From assembly GCF_002999335.1 (NCBI RefSeq), contig NW_020312370.1:1-64000 (forward strand): a stretch of 64,000 bases of DNA, in the 5' to 3' direction. A program made the translations under genes and the position numbers. The stretch comes from Cyclospora cayetanensis (lineage: Eukaryota > Apicomplexa > Conoidasida > Eucoccidiorida > Eimeriidae). Position 1 is the first letter of the stretch, and the number at the start of each line of letters is the position of its first letter. This document shows, piece by piece, positions 23,482-33,438 of the stretch. The notes under the pieces are model-generated. The model ran no database searches, was not told where the DNA came from, and saw nothing but the letters and a program-made list of their open reading frames with translations.

Positions 23482-26400
23482 TCATGTTGTCTTAGAATGG
23501 CCAGCCTTTGGCGCACCGGCAACCAGTAACAGCGCAAACACAGAACAAAGGACCATCGCCGCTGCCTGTGCTGCGAAACCAACGGCGGGAAATGCGAAAG
23601 GGAAGGGTAATGAGGCGTATGAGTTGCTTATTACAGCCATCAACGTCGACCCCACAATTTTTGCTACTAGGCGAATCAATGTAAAACTCCCATGCACAAG
23701 CCCTTCTGCACCGCTGTTACTGTTGGTACTCCCTGGATGTTTCTTAGGAGCCTCACTTAGGAGCGCAGGGAAGCAGCCTGAGATTTAACACATGACTCGT
23801 GACATAAGGCGGCGTATGAGCGCAGAATAGTGCAAAGACACAGGTAAACAGCTCATAGTGCGCAGGGGAAGGACGAGGAGGACGAAGGAGCAGGAAAATA
23901 GGAGTGCCGGCTTTCTACCTCTTGAGGCGCTTGCCAATGCTCCAAAGAGACAGGCAGCGAATATGTACGACGCCGAAGAGCTGAACACACAGTCGGCACA
24001 TGGGAATATTATGGACCAGTGTATACGCCTTTGCTGTGCACGGCGAGAGAGCCTGTGCTCTGCTCTCCAACAGGAACGTAGGTATTTCCAGGGCAAGGGC
24101 TTCACGGCTTTTCTAACCCAATAACAAATATGCCCGCGTAAAGGACATTGCAGACACTGCTAAAAAAGAGCAGCCACTGCGTGGAGGTATGCCGCAGCAG
24201 TACAGGTAAGAGGAACACCTGCATCAGTTGGCACAGTGGGCGTATGCCCACGCAAACAAGCACCGGACAGAGAAATATTTGGTGAGGGTGCGCGTCGACA
24301 GGTGCCTAATGACTCAAGCCCAAGGCGTCAACGCTCTATCGGCTGTTACACTTCCCGACTAAACTCAGCCTGGTAACGGAAATGCTCTCAGTTCTTAGAG
24401 TGTAGCCATTGAGGTGAAGTGAAGACCTCTGCCACGAATAAAGGCAGTGTGGAATTTCTCATACTGTAACGCAGTATAAGTGGGGGCCGCTAGGCCACAG
24501 TATTCACCTGAACGATGATCCCCGCTGCACCGAAGGTTGTCATTAGAAAAGACACCTACAAGACAAACAGTTTGAGAGCTTGAAATCACATATCAAGATA
24601 TAAATACATGAATGACAGAAAATCGATGTACAAGAATCAAGTGGCACACAAATGAGCACAACGCTGAGAGACAATGAAAATTGTCTAAACAGAGGAGTGA
24701 AGGCAGCGCCCTTGCCTGGTCGTGCGAGAAGTGCAGCTGATGCTTCACGAAGGCTAGGGATGTTCCTTGCATTGCTGCATTAAAGGAGCAGTGAATGCAG
24801 GTAAGCAGCAACACCAGCGGTTGGTGCTGCAGCATCATCCGGAAGGTTGTGCCCACTAGCATCACGTGCAGCGCCAATGCATGCAACAATGCCACTGCTG
24901 CTCCAAAAACTCTTCGGATTCGAAGCCTAGACGGTTTGGAAGCATCGGAGCTGGCAAAGGCAGAAACAGATGAATCAGCTGCTGAAGTTGTGAAGGTAGA
25001 GTCTTCTGCGATGCATGGCAACATGGAAGTCCTTTTAACTGTCTCTGCTGCCAACAGCTGTTCCCCTGCACCCGGCTGCCATGCACCATCTGGCAAACAA
25101 GCAGCTCCACAGGATACCCATAAGCTTGTCAAATCTGGAAGAGACGCTGAGAAACGTAAAGGGTGGGGAGAAGTCGGAGAGACGGCCCCAACACCAAATC
25201 TAGGAGAGCTGCCTTCCCCTTCCGAGAAGCTTGTGGTGCGCCGCAAAGACAGCACCGAGAGGCCATCCGTGGGCCACAGCGTCGGGGTGTCTACTTCCTC
25301 CAAAAACTGTTGCTGCTCCTGTGGATGTTGCTGTTGATGCTTGTCGAGGTTGCTGCTAATGGGGCTGAGGAGCACCGCTAGCGGGTGTAGCAGCCGCAAG
25401 AGTAGAGCAACAAGCATCAGCGCCTCGCTGCTTTGAGTCTTTCTTAGGAAGATGCCCCCAGCCAAACTGCCTGCATGCGCAAAGCAGTCGCCACCAGCAA
25501 GCCAAGAGAGTATACCGTACATATATGCCCAAAGAGACAACTGGCAGAAGCCCGTAGCACGACAACTAATCATGGGGAAAGCAGTACAAGCGCGAGTGCA
25601 GAGAACGCACCCAAAAGCAGGGAACCGCTGACTGCCGCATATATGAGCGAAAAGCTGCGATCAGGTAAGAACACAAACAAAAGGAGCAAATCGGTGCCTC
25701 ACCCAAGCATGGGCACGAGTTGTTGCTGGAAAGCAACGGCAGCGGCGCTTGCGTGGAGCACCAGGCTAAGCTGGCAGCGGCAGCAACACCGATCAAAGGG
25801 CCAGGAATATTTGGAGCAGAGTGACAGTACAGATTTTACCAAGTGACTTTTTGCTTGACGTCGGTCCACTCTGAGCGCACACTACCCAGCAAACCCTAAA
25901 CCCTCAAAACTTGGCTATAGAGCCACATCGCACTAAGCTACACCTCTTGACACAAAAACCTCAGCCTTTGCATGCGTTGGGGAAGGTGTTGGCCCTTTAC
26001 CGCTAATCCAAGACGACAAAACCTACAAAAAAACACAACTTTTAAAGCGTAAGAACTGTACGCCAGCACCCCGATGTACCTAACCATCGCCTCAATGCTC
26101 ATAATGAATCTGCAGCACTAAATCCTACAGCCTTTGGCTCGAGAAGTTGGGCCCAGCAAGGAGTAATAAATACTAAATGCAGAGGCAATGGCTCTTCTCT
26201 TCATTCCATGCAGCAAAAAAAAGCATAGGAGTGAACAGGGAGGTGCATGGTTAAACCTGCAGGCTAAGGGTTTTGCAGAGTCTTTAGGCGTTACATGATC
26301 CGGAGAATTAGTGAGCAACGAACCACAAAGGACCCTGTGAGAGGCTTCCCGCCGAGTAATGCTGCAACCACCCTGAGACAACAGAGCAAGTGGGCGGCTT

Positions 26401-27157
26401 CGCAGTTAAAGCAGCATAAGCTTTAGCAGAGTCATACAAATCGGACAGAATTATTTTTGTGAGCTTGCCGAATACCTGATCCGCTTAAATTTCAGCCATC
26501 AAGCCTAAAGCGAGTGCTATAAATCCTTGCCCACTTGCCGCCAAGGTAGACCCTCGCATTGTGCGTCAGAACGGCCGCAATCATTGGGAGTCCACTGCAG
26601 AAGGCGAGGAGCAGCAGCAGGTTCCTTCTTTGCTTCGGGTGCGCCGCAACGATGCGAGAGACTGCCGCGCAAGATAGCAGGCAGAAGAACGAAGCAAACA
26701 CCTCTTGCCCAGACTGCCACAAGTACACCTGGCGGCCCAGCTGAGACGTCAGCAAGTCCACGTAGGCGCCAATGCTGCAGCACACGGCAGCAGCAGCAGC
26801 TGAACTTCTTACTAAAAGCAGCTGGAGCGACCCCATCCAAGCTGAGTGCGCTCGCGTGGAGCAGATCCCGCAAAAGGGAGACACAGGTGGACAAGAGCAA
26901 GAGAGATACAGCCCAGAGTGGCAATCGAGACCGAGTCAACAGCACGACAGAAGGCACAGTAGACGCATTTGCAGTCCAGCATACCTGAAATGTGCAGGAA
27001 ACACCTCTAGCACCGTTAAGAGAACCGCCCATAGAGCTGGACTATCCTTTTGCCCCGGCTGCGAGTTTTGCTGCTCTGCTTGGCGGCCGTAATGCACTCC
27101 CAGCAGGCCGTGGCGCTGCTGGAAAGGCGCAAGGCGTTCGCCCGTGCTGCTCTGCAT
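23482..27157 (-). CDS. Major-facilitator-type membrane transporter, multi-exon (~12 TM)
   Basis: No single frame shows this gene. Phase-consistent exons include 27157-26985 (ATG start, ends AG|GTATGC), 26774 to about 26540, 25654-25588, 25540-24716, 24555-24508, 23980-23919 and about 23710-23482 (stop). Read in order they give about twelve hydrophobic helices: ALWAVLLTVLEVFPAHF; EVFASFFCLLSCAAV; NLLLLLAFCSGLPMIAAVL; FSLIYAAVSGSLLLGAFSAL; LWAYMYGILSWLAGG; ALMLVALLLRLLHPLAVLL; then a polar loop of about 120 aa; VALLHALALHVMLVGTTF; LVLLLTCIHCSFNAAMQG; VSFLMTTFGAAGIIVQ; LFTCVFALFCAHTPP; LIRLVAKIVGSTLMAVI; and a last helix before GHSKTT. Six plus six helices around a central loop is the major facilitator fold. 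The substrate is unknown. Junctions between 26540 and 25654 and between 23919 and 23710 are unresolved, and one proposed intron uses a GC donor (24715). Confidence 0.65.
25891..25904. repeat. Interstitial telomere-like repeat (AAACCCT)2
   Basis: Two perfect units of AAACCCT (TTTAGGG on the other strand), the plant/apicomplexan-type telomere heptamer. Short interstitial copies are known in Eimeria genomes. It falls in a probable intron of the transporter gene. Confidence 0.6.
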
Positions 27158-29229
27158 TTTGGGGGGCCCCTTCTGCTACCCCCTGGGGCCCCCCACGTGG
27201 CACTCGGGCCCAGGCGCTGCCTGGGAGCGCTTCCTGCAGATGCAGGAGCACCAGTAGCAGCTTTATCCCCTGAAAATCACCCTAAGAGGAACTGATGCAG
27301 CAGCAGAAGGGTAAACCAGTGATCAGTCTTCTTCGGCCCCCCGTAAGGTGCTACAGCAAAAGCCTGTCTCTGCCAACGAGGCCCTGGCAGCGGAGTAGCA
27401 GGTACTAAGAGCTAGAGCTGTGTCTGCTCTTTTTGCTGCGAATTTCCCCGCCCAAAATCCAAGGGGTGCACCCAAAGGGAATTCCACGCCTTATTTCAGT
27501 TCGAGAACACCGGGTGAAGCTTTTCCCGATGCGGGGGGCCCCGAGCCTATCGGGGGCCCTAGGAGCGGTACCACCAGCAACACACTGCCCATGTCCCTAG
27601 AGGTGGAGACAGCTTAGCACGAGGGCTTAACGTGCGAAAAAGAGTCTGCTTTGATAATCAAAAATGGCTGCGGTATTGTTTGGGGGATCTGTATCTGCAC
27701 GGTTCTGCATTTAAGCCGGATAGTGCACAACTCTAGTCAGTATATCTCAGCCAGGACCGAGCACCAGCAGCACGAGCAGTAACAGCAGAAAAAACAGCTA
27801 TAGATGCTGCTTCAGTTGGCACTGCTTTGCGAAAGGGATGCGGTGTGGGGCGAGTGAATACCTGCACATGATGCTCCCCGGCAGGGTATTGGACAGGACA
27901 GAGGGCGAGAACTGCAGCGGGCTCTGCTACAGAGAAGCAGGTTCAACTACACAAGTTAAAACCAGCAGTTGATTGGTAGCTACATATGCAATTTTCGCAT
28001 TTCTTTTTCGGTCAGTTAGCTCCGTATGAGCAGGCGCAATGTGTGTGTGTGTGTGTGCCTTGGATTCTATGCGCTACTAACTGTGAATGTTCCCACAGCC
28101 TGAAAGTATCGAATTACGTGCAACCTTGTTGTCTATCTCCTCTCATACGAGACACTTTAAAGGACGCTGGTAGGTTAAAATGTAGCCTTTCTGAAACGGC
28201 ATGACTTTCTATAAAGTTTGTCCTGAGTTTGGAGTGAAGTGTCTGTAAAGCTTCAACTAAGTTCTCCGTGACGAAACACCTAACTTCAAAGTCAATACAA
28301 ATATATTAAAACGTTCTCGAGTGCTTGCATATAGAGCTCCCTCCTCTGAAAGCGCCCGTCGGACAGCCCTAGGATGGGGTGTGCCTGGCCCTGTCCTCTA
28401 AGTACTCAAAGCGTTCCAAGTCAATTGCATATAGCATCCAAGGCATACACAATCACAGCATTGTGTATCCTTATTCAGCGCTGGCAGTACACTGCAGTAA
28501 ATAGGAACTGCGAACAGAGAAACTGATTCGTCAGATCTTGACGAATCGCTAATTAGGCGCGCCTATTTTCCAGCTTGCCACGTCTTTCCTTCCATTTTCA
28601 TCTGCGCTCTCGCGTGCCGTCCTTGTCTGGAGACACTAAATGCGTGGAAGAGAGCGGAAAAGTTTCTGCCCTATTGCCGCTCCCCAGTTAGGTAGAAACA
28701 CGGAAAGCAGTGCAAATCAGAGAGCAAAACGTGCATCTAACGCATAAGAGAAATTGGCTGAAAGGCTATACATACCACCAATCACGAAAGCGAACGAGGG
28801 ACCACGCTGGTGCGACCGCGGGGCCTAGTGCCTGGCTGCCATTAGAGTGATGAAAGTGTGCGCCTCCTCCTACGCGCAGTTGGCATGCAAGTAAAAGGGG
28901 TGAAAAGGGAACTTAGAAACCTTTAGTTCATCAGTACCTTTGTGCCGCATAGAGTAGTGTCTGCTCTCGGTGCGTGCAGTGAAGTTCATTCCTCATCCTT
29001 GAAGGATGCATATGGACCAAATTTTGAGATTTACATTACTGAAGAACCCTGCACATAAAACTGATTGTAAAAGAGACCTTGATAATGATAAATTGATGCT
29101 TTTCAAGCACTATCCACTAATAAAGGTAGCTATCTTCAGGCACAGGATTCGCTGAGGAACGACAATACCCAAGAAGTGCAAGGAATACTGTCCATGAGGA
29201 CTCGCGATGCTAAAAAGACAGAGCCGCAT
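27158..29229. other. Intergenic region with GC-rich block and a (TG)9 run
   Basis: From 27158 to about 27560 the sequence is unusually GC-rich with short inverted G/C runs (GGGGGGCCCC and GGGGCCCCCC), plausibly the 5' region of the transporter gene. A (TG)9 microsatellite sits at 28040-28057. The rest has only short frames and no coherent exon chain. No RNA gene was recognised. Confidence 0.4.
28040..28057. repeat. Dinucleotide microsatellite (TG)9
   Basis: Nine uninterrupted TG units in non-coding sequence. Confidence 0.9.
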
Positions 29230-30110
29230 ATTCTCCTGCATGCCGCTAAGCCTACAGCTGCCCCTTCGTCCATTATCAAGGATGGCGTTCCCACAGACAC
29301 TTCACTAGAAATCCTTGTGTAGTGTGTCCTTGGCGGGCGTTACTCCCAAGGTCAAGCACTGTCAGAGGCTTCTGTGGATCCCCCGCCTCTACATTAGTAG
29401 CTTGCACGAAAATGTCCACGAAAAATTCAAAAAGCTTTAAAATGCTTTTAGGCAGCCAACAATAGGAGCTCTGTGGTACCTCGAACTATTAGTAAATCCA
29501 ATAGAGAAAGAGAGTCTTTTGATTACCGGCGAGTCGCGAACGGTCCTATTCACCTCGCTACAAACTTCGTCATGTGACAACCTCTGATGCACCTCTTCAT
29601 GTACGCCGAGGTACTATGACTAAATCTTCAGGCTCCAAACACACGAATAGCAGCCGCCTGCTTATCATATTTTTTCCATGCTGCTCTCTCCTGAGGTGTC
29701 CATATACATTCACGCGCACTAGCCAGCTTTTATTTGGGTTCTTCCGCAGATAAAGGCGGCTGAGGTCACCAAACCTCTAGGTCAACCTTGGACTCGAGAG
29801 GTTCCTCCGTCTAGACCAGGAATGCAGGAGGGGAACGGGTAGGCGGCTGTACTAGCGCATTACAATCCATTTAGTATAGGGCAAAAAATCACGCCAATCA
29901 ATTGGGGGTTTCGGCCAAACGCTCATAAATTTCGATAAACTTGCTACTGCATTTCAGCTGGGGGTATAACAACTCCAAATGGCATATTGGTATACTCTTT
30001 CGTGCGCGAGTAGAACGTGATTTGTGTGTGAAGAGGGAATGGGGAGAGCTCTCATGAGAAGCACTGAAGGGCTCTTTGTTCAGATTGTACCTGGGTCTGG
30101 AGTTAAGCAT
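29230..30110 (+). repeat. Dispersed repeat, internally deleted copy D
   Basis: Matches copy B over about 37935-38590: shared strings include TGGCGTTCCC, CGCCTCTACATTA, CTCTGTGGT/TCTGTGGTGCC and GACCAGGAATGCAGGAGGG. It then jumps to the sequence found in B at about 40020 (CGATAAACTTG, then GGTATAACAACTC against GCTATAACAACTC), so about 1.4 kb present in B is missing. Orientation is the same as copies A, B and C. The left boundary is approximate. Confidence 0.65.
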
Positions 30111-30923
30111 TGATTTACAAGGACCCTAGTTGGGCTGGTACGTGGATCGCCCGGGAAAAAGAAAAGTACGAACATTGAGAAAAAAAAACGTAGGCAAACG
30201 TGGCCTTTTCCATTTCAAAAGAAATTTTTAGCCTGCCCGATACTTCGCTCTTTGGTCTTGCTTCCCGCTTGCTGGCTGAGTTCTTGTGACTTTGTCGTAT
30301 GGAGATTCCCCGACTTTACTGCCTCGCTGGCGGTCTTTTTCTTTTTCCTATCGTTCCTCTCTTTGTCATTTTGCCTTCCCTACATCCCGTCTCTCCTCCA
30401 GCAGCTCCTAACTAGTGCTTCTCCCCTGCCTGCCCCGCTGTCCCTTGCTCTCCCGTACTCGCCCCTGTGCTTATGGCAATGTGTTTGGGGTGGTTGCCTG
30501 ACATAGCTCGGTCTGGAAGGCTCAAGAGCGAACACGAAGTTTCTAGGCGGGAAGTGGGGCAGGAGAGGGGGAGCGATAGACTCGTACGAATCAAAAGGTA
30601 GATAAAGAGAAACGGAGAGGGACGGGAAAAACTTTCAGGCACAGCCATTTGAACTTAAAAACATGGCAAGAAAGTAGTTTTGAGACCAAAGAAAGAAAAC
30701 AGTCGATGCGCATTTATACAGGAAAATACACTGCAGACCTCGCTAGAAGGTGCAACGGAGCGTTGTTTGTCTTATCCAAGGAGCAAGGGAGGAATCTTCA
30801 AGCAGCAAAGGGTGTTGCTACAGGGCAGTTGCTGTCAACAGCAGACCCTACTACTGCTGCCCGTGATTCGACTGCGACAACAGTTGTTGCAGGTAAAACT
30901 TGATTTGCTTTTACAGTAAATTG
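30111..30923. other. Intergenic, pyrimidine-rich tract
   Basis: Long C/T-rich stretches on the plus strand at 30240-30480 give a spurious hydrophobic Leu/Ser/Pro frame that lacks an ATG. This should include the 3' flank of the minus-strand gene ending at 30924. No gene is supported. Confidence 0.4.
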
Positions 30924-33282
30924 CTATAAGAAGTCTTCTTCGTCAACCTCAGGGATAAGAAGCTCTGAGACCTTTCCGGCGCCTCCTTCAATCGCGTCAG
31001 CAACCCTTGGCAGCGAGTCTCGGTGTCGTTTGTCTCTCGAGCCTGCTTGCGCACCAACGCGCATCTGATGCTGCGCTGGAGTAGCAACACTGGCCGCTGC
31101 AGTAGCAGCACGGTGCCGCTGAGCCTCTTCAGCTGTACGCTGCTGCTGCAGCTGGTGCTGATGCAGCGCGTGGGTACTGGCGCTACATCCACGCAGCAAG
31201 TGCTGCTGCAGCTGGTGCAGCTGCTCCTGTTGCTGTTGCTGCTGCTGCAGGAGCTGCTCTGGTGTATGAAGGCCAAACGGCTGCCCAAGCAAGTGCGGGG
31301 GTGGCAAGGGAGGTGGCACCCCGTGCTGCTGCATGTATTGGTCGTGCTGCTGCTGGAGCATAGCAGCACGTTTCTTATCTTCAGCTTCCAAGACAATGGC
31401 CGCAACAGCGGCAGCAGCCGCCGCCTTTTTTCTGTTGCGATTCTTCGTTGCCACACCTCCGCCCCTCCGCTTTGTCTCTGTTTGAAAGGCACCTGAGGGG
31501 CCTCCTTCAGCCTGCTGGGTATCGCCAGCAGAGCCGGCTGCCGCTGCGGGAGTTGCTTCAAGTAGAGTGGCAGCAGAAGCCGCAGAGCCTGTGGCAGGAG
31601 CCGCGACTGTATCTTTTCCCTTTGCTGCACCATCGTTGGCAGTCTGAGCAGCCGCTGCAGCAGCAGCCGCAAGGCCGGTTGCTGCCGCTGTAGGGGCCTG
31701 CGGAGCGGCGGGCGGGGCACTTGCTGCTGTAGCATTAGCTACAGGAACCGTGGTTTGAGGTTTGTTGGGAGTCGGAGAGGAGTGGAGATGCGGGTGATGT
31801 TGTTGATACTGCTGGTGGTAATGCTGTTGCTGCAGCGGGGGTGGAGTTACGGGGGGGGCGGCGACGGGTGCAGCAGCAAGACGCACAGCAGCCAGAGGCA
31901 GCCGAGGAGGTTCGGACTGCAGATCGAAATGCAGCAGCTCCAAAAACTGCAGTAGACGGGTCCTGAAGGGAAGCAATACCAGCAGAAAATCTTATGTGCG
32001 CACTAGCTTCACTGCGGTTAGCAAGCCTTCCCGCTGGCTCCAACCCCTTGCAGAGCCAAGGGCAGCACCCGTGTGTGGCTTGTTGCAGCTGCTACCCGAG
32101 GCTGCAGCGTTGCTGGGGCTACCCGCGCGTCTACCGCTTTTGCGGCTGCTCCTACTTCGGGAGGAGGAGTTTAGGGGGGGGGAAAAGGCGGTGGGGTCCT
32201 GCTTTCTGTTGCCTGCCACCCCTCGAATCTCGACATTCCAACTGCTTCCCTCGTATTTACCTGAAGGAAAGCGGCGTCAAGGCTTCTGCAGCAGGAACCT
32301 GCAACAGCGCCCGAAAGTCCAAAGCAGTGAGACGGAGCAGCAGCAGCCTCTGGCTGTGGGCTACCTGCAGAAGCAAAAAGCACAGAGATGTTGCAAATGG
32401 CTACAAAGATGTCATGTCTGAAGCCACATGTTCTTCCTGCGGCAGTGCTGCACGTAGGGAAGTACAGAGGGACAGGCTCCACAACAAGCTGCCGCGTTAC
32501 GGGCTCCGCTGAACCAGCAAAGAGGGTTGCAACAACGAACCTCAGCAAATTCTTGAGCTTTTTCGACAGCCACTTCCTCTGGATGCGCTCCCTGCTGCGC
32601 GTGTTGCTGCACTTCTCCGAAGCCTGTGGAGCCGCCACTACCGACCCCAGACGCAGCAGCGTCTGCTGCGCCTGCTGCGGATGCAGCGGATGCCGCAATG
32701 TGCATGGACGCTTCATGGTTCTGAAGCAGAAACAGCAGCCGGTGTACCAGTATGGGTGTGAATACAGGGTGGAATGAGCGGCAGACGCCTACTTCCATGG
32801 CAAGCTTTCCGCGCTCAAGACAACAATGGCAGCTCTCAACAACAGCAAGCACAGCAGCCAGCAGGACCTCATCAGTCTTGGCTGTCTGGTTCGCTCCCCC
32901 GATGCTGCGAGCCTTGAGTCGGTGCTTCACGCGGCGACGGCCTTCGTTGAGCCGATGGAGTCTCTCTGCCTGCAGCACGACAGACAGAGACTGTCGAGGA
33001 AAGGGGTCGTGAAGAGGCACACACACCGTCACCACAGACAGTCAGCGGCCACTGCAGCAGCAATCGAATGCACCAAAAGTGAGTCGCAGGAGCAGCTGGA
33101 GAGGCTGGAGCGCTCGGCGGAAGCCAGGCTATGCGACTTTGCATGTACGAAACTCGAAAATGACAGAACACGAACAAGCAGCGTGATGCGCAAAGCGGAA
33201 GCCTCCAGGCAGCTGAGACAGCAGGGGCCGCTGACGGTAGTAGCAGGATGACTAGGAAAAAAGGCCAGCAAAAGCTTTGCAT
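30924..33282 (-). CDS. Hypothetical Ala/Gln-rich protein, possible signal peptide (exons uncertain)
   Basis: A true ATG at 33282 opens with a strong signal-peptide pattern, MQSFCWPFFLVILLLP, ending in an Ala-rich cleavage-like PAVSA. A good acceptor (GTCGTGCTGCAG) near 32967 starts a charged helical exon (AERLHRLNEGRRRVKHRLKAR) that runs on into Ala-rich sequence and an acidic stretch (EEVAVEKAQEFAE) near 32545, where GAG|GTTCGT is a possible donor. The last exon begins near 31960 after a CTTCCCTTCAG acceptor. It encodes LLQFLELLHFDLQ, Pro/Ala and His/Gln tracts, a basic cluster (KNRNRKK), poly-Gln, and an acidic end (PEVDEEDFL). The donor of the first exon and at least one middle exon are unresolved, so linking signal peptide to last exon is an inference. 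The basic, nuclear-looking C-terminus fits poorly with a secreted protein. Two genes, or a different start, are possible. Confidence 0.4.
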
Positions 33283-33438
33283 AGAGGAGTGCAGCCACGA
33301 GACAAAAGGCGAGTGAGCACAGACGCTCCAACTAATGTGCGCATTGAGACTAGGGAGATGTGTTGAATCTCACAATTTGTTGATCACTTTCTCGCCGTAG
33401 TAAAAACTCAGCTAACAGGCCATAATTTGACTTGGCCC

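Noticed and set aside
30252..30506. Hydrophobic plus-strand frame that could suggest a membrane protein
   Set aside because: It starts at TTG, consists of pyrimidine-tract codons, and has no splice context.
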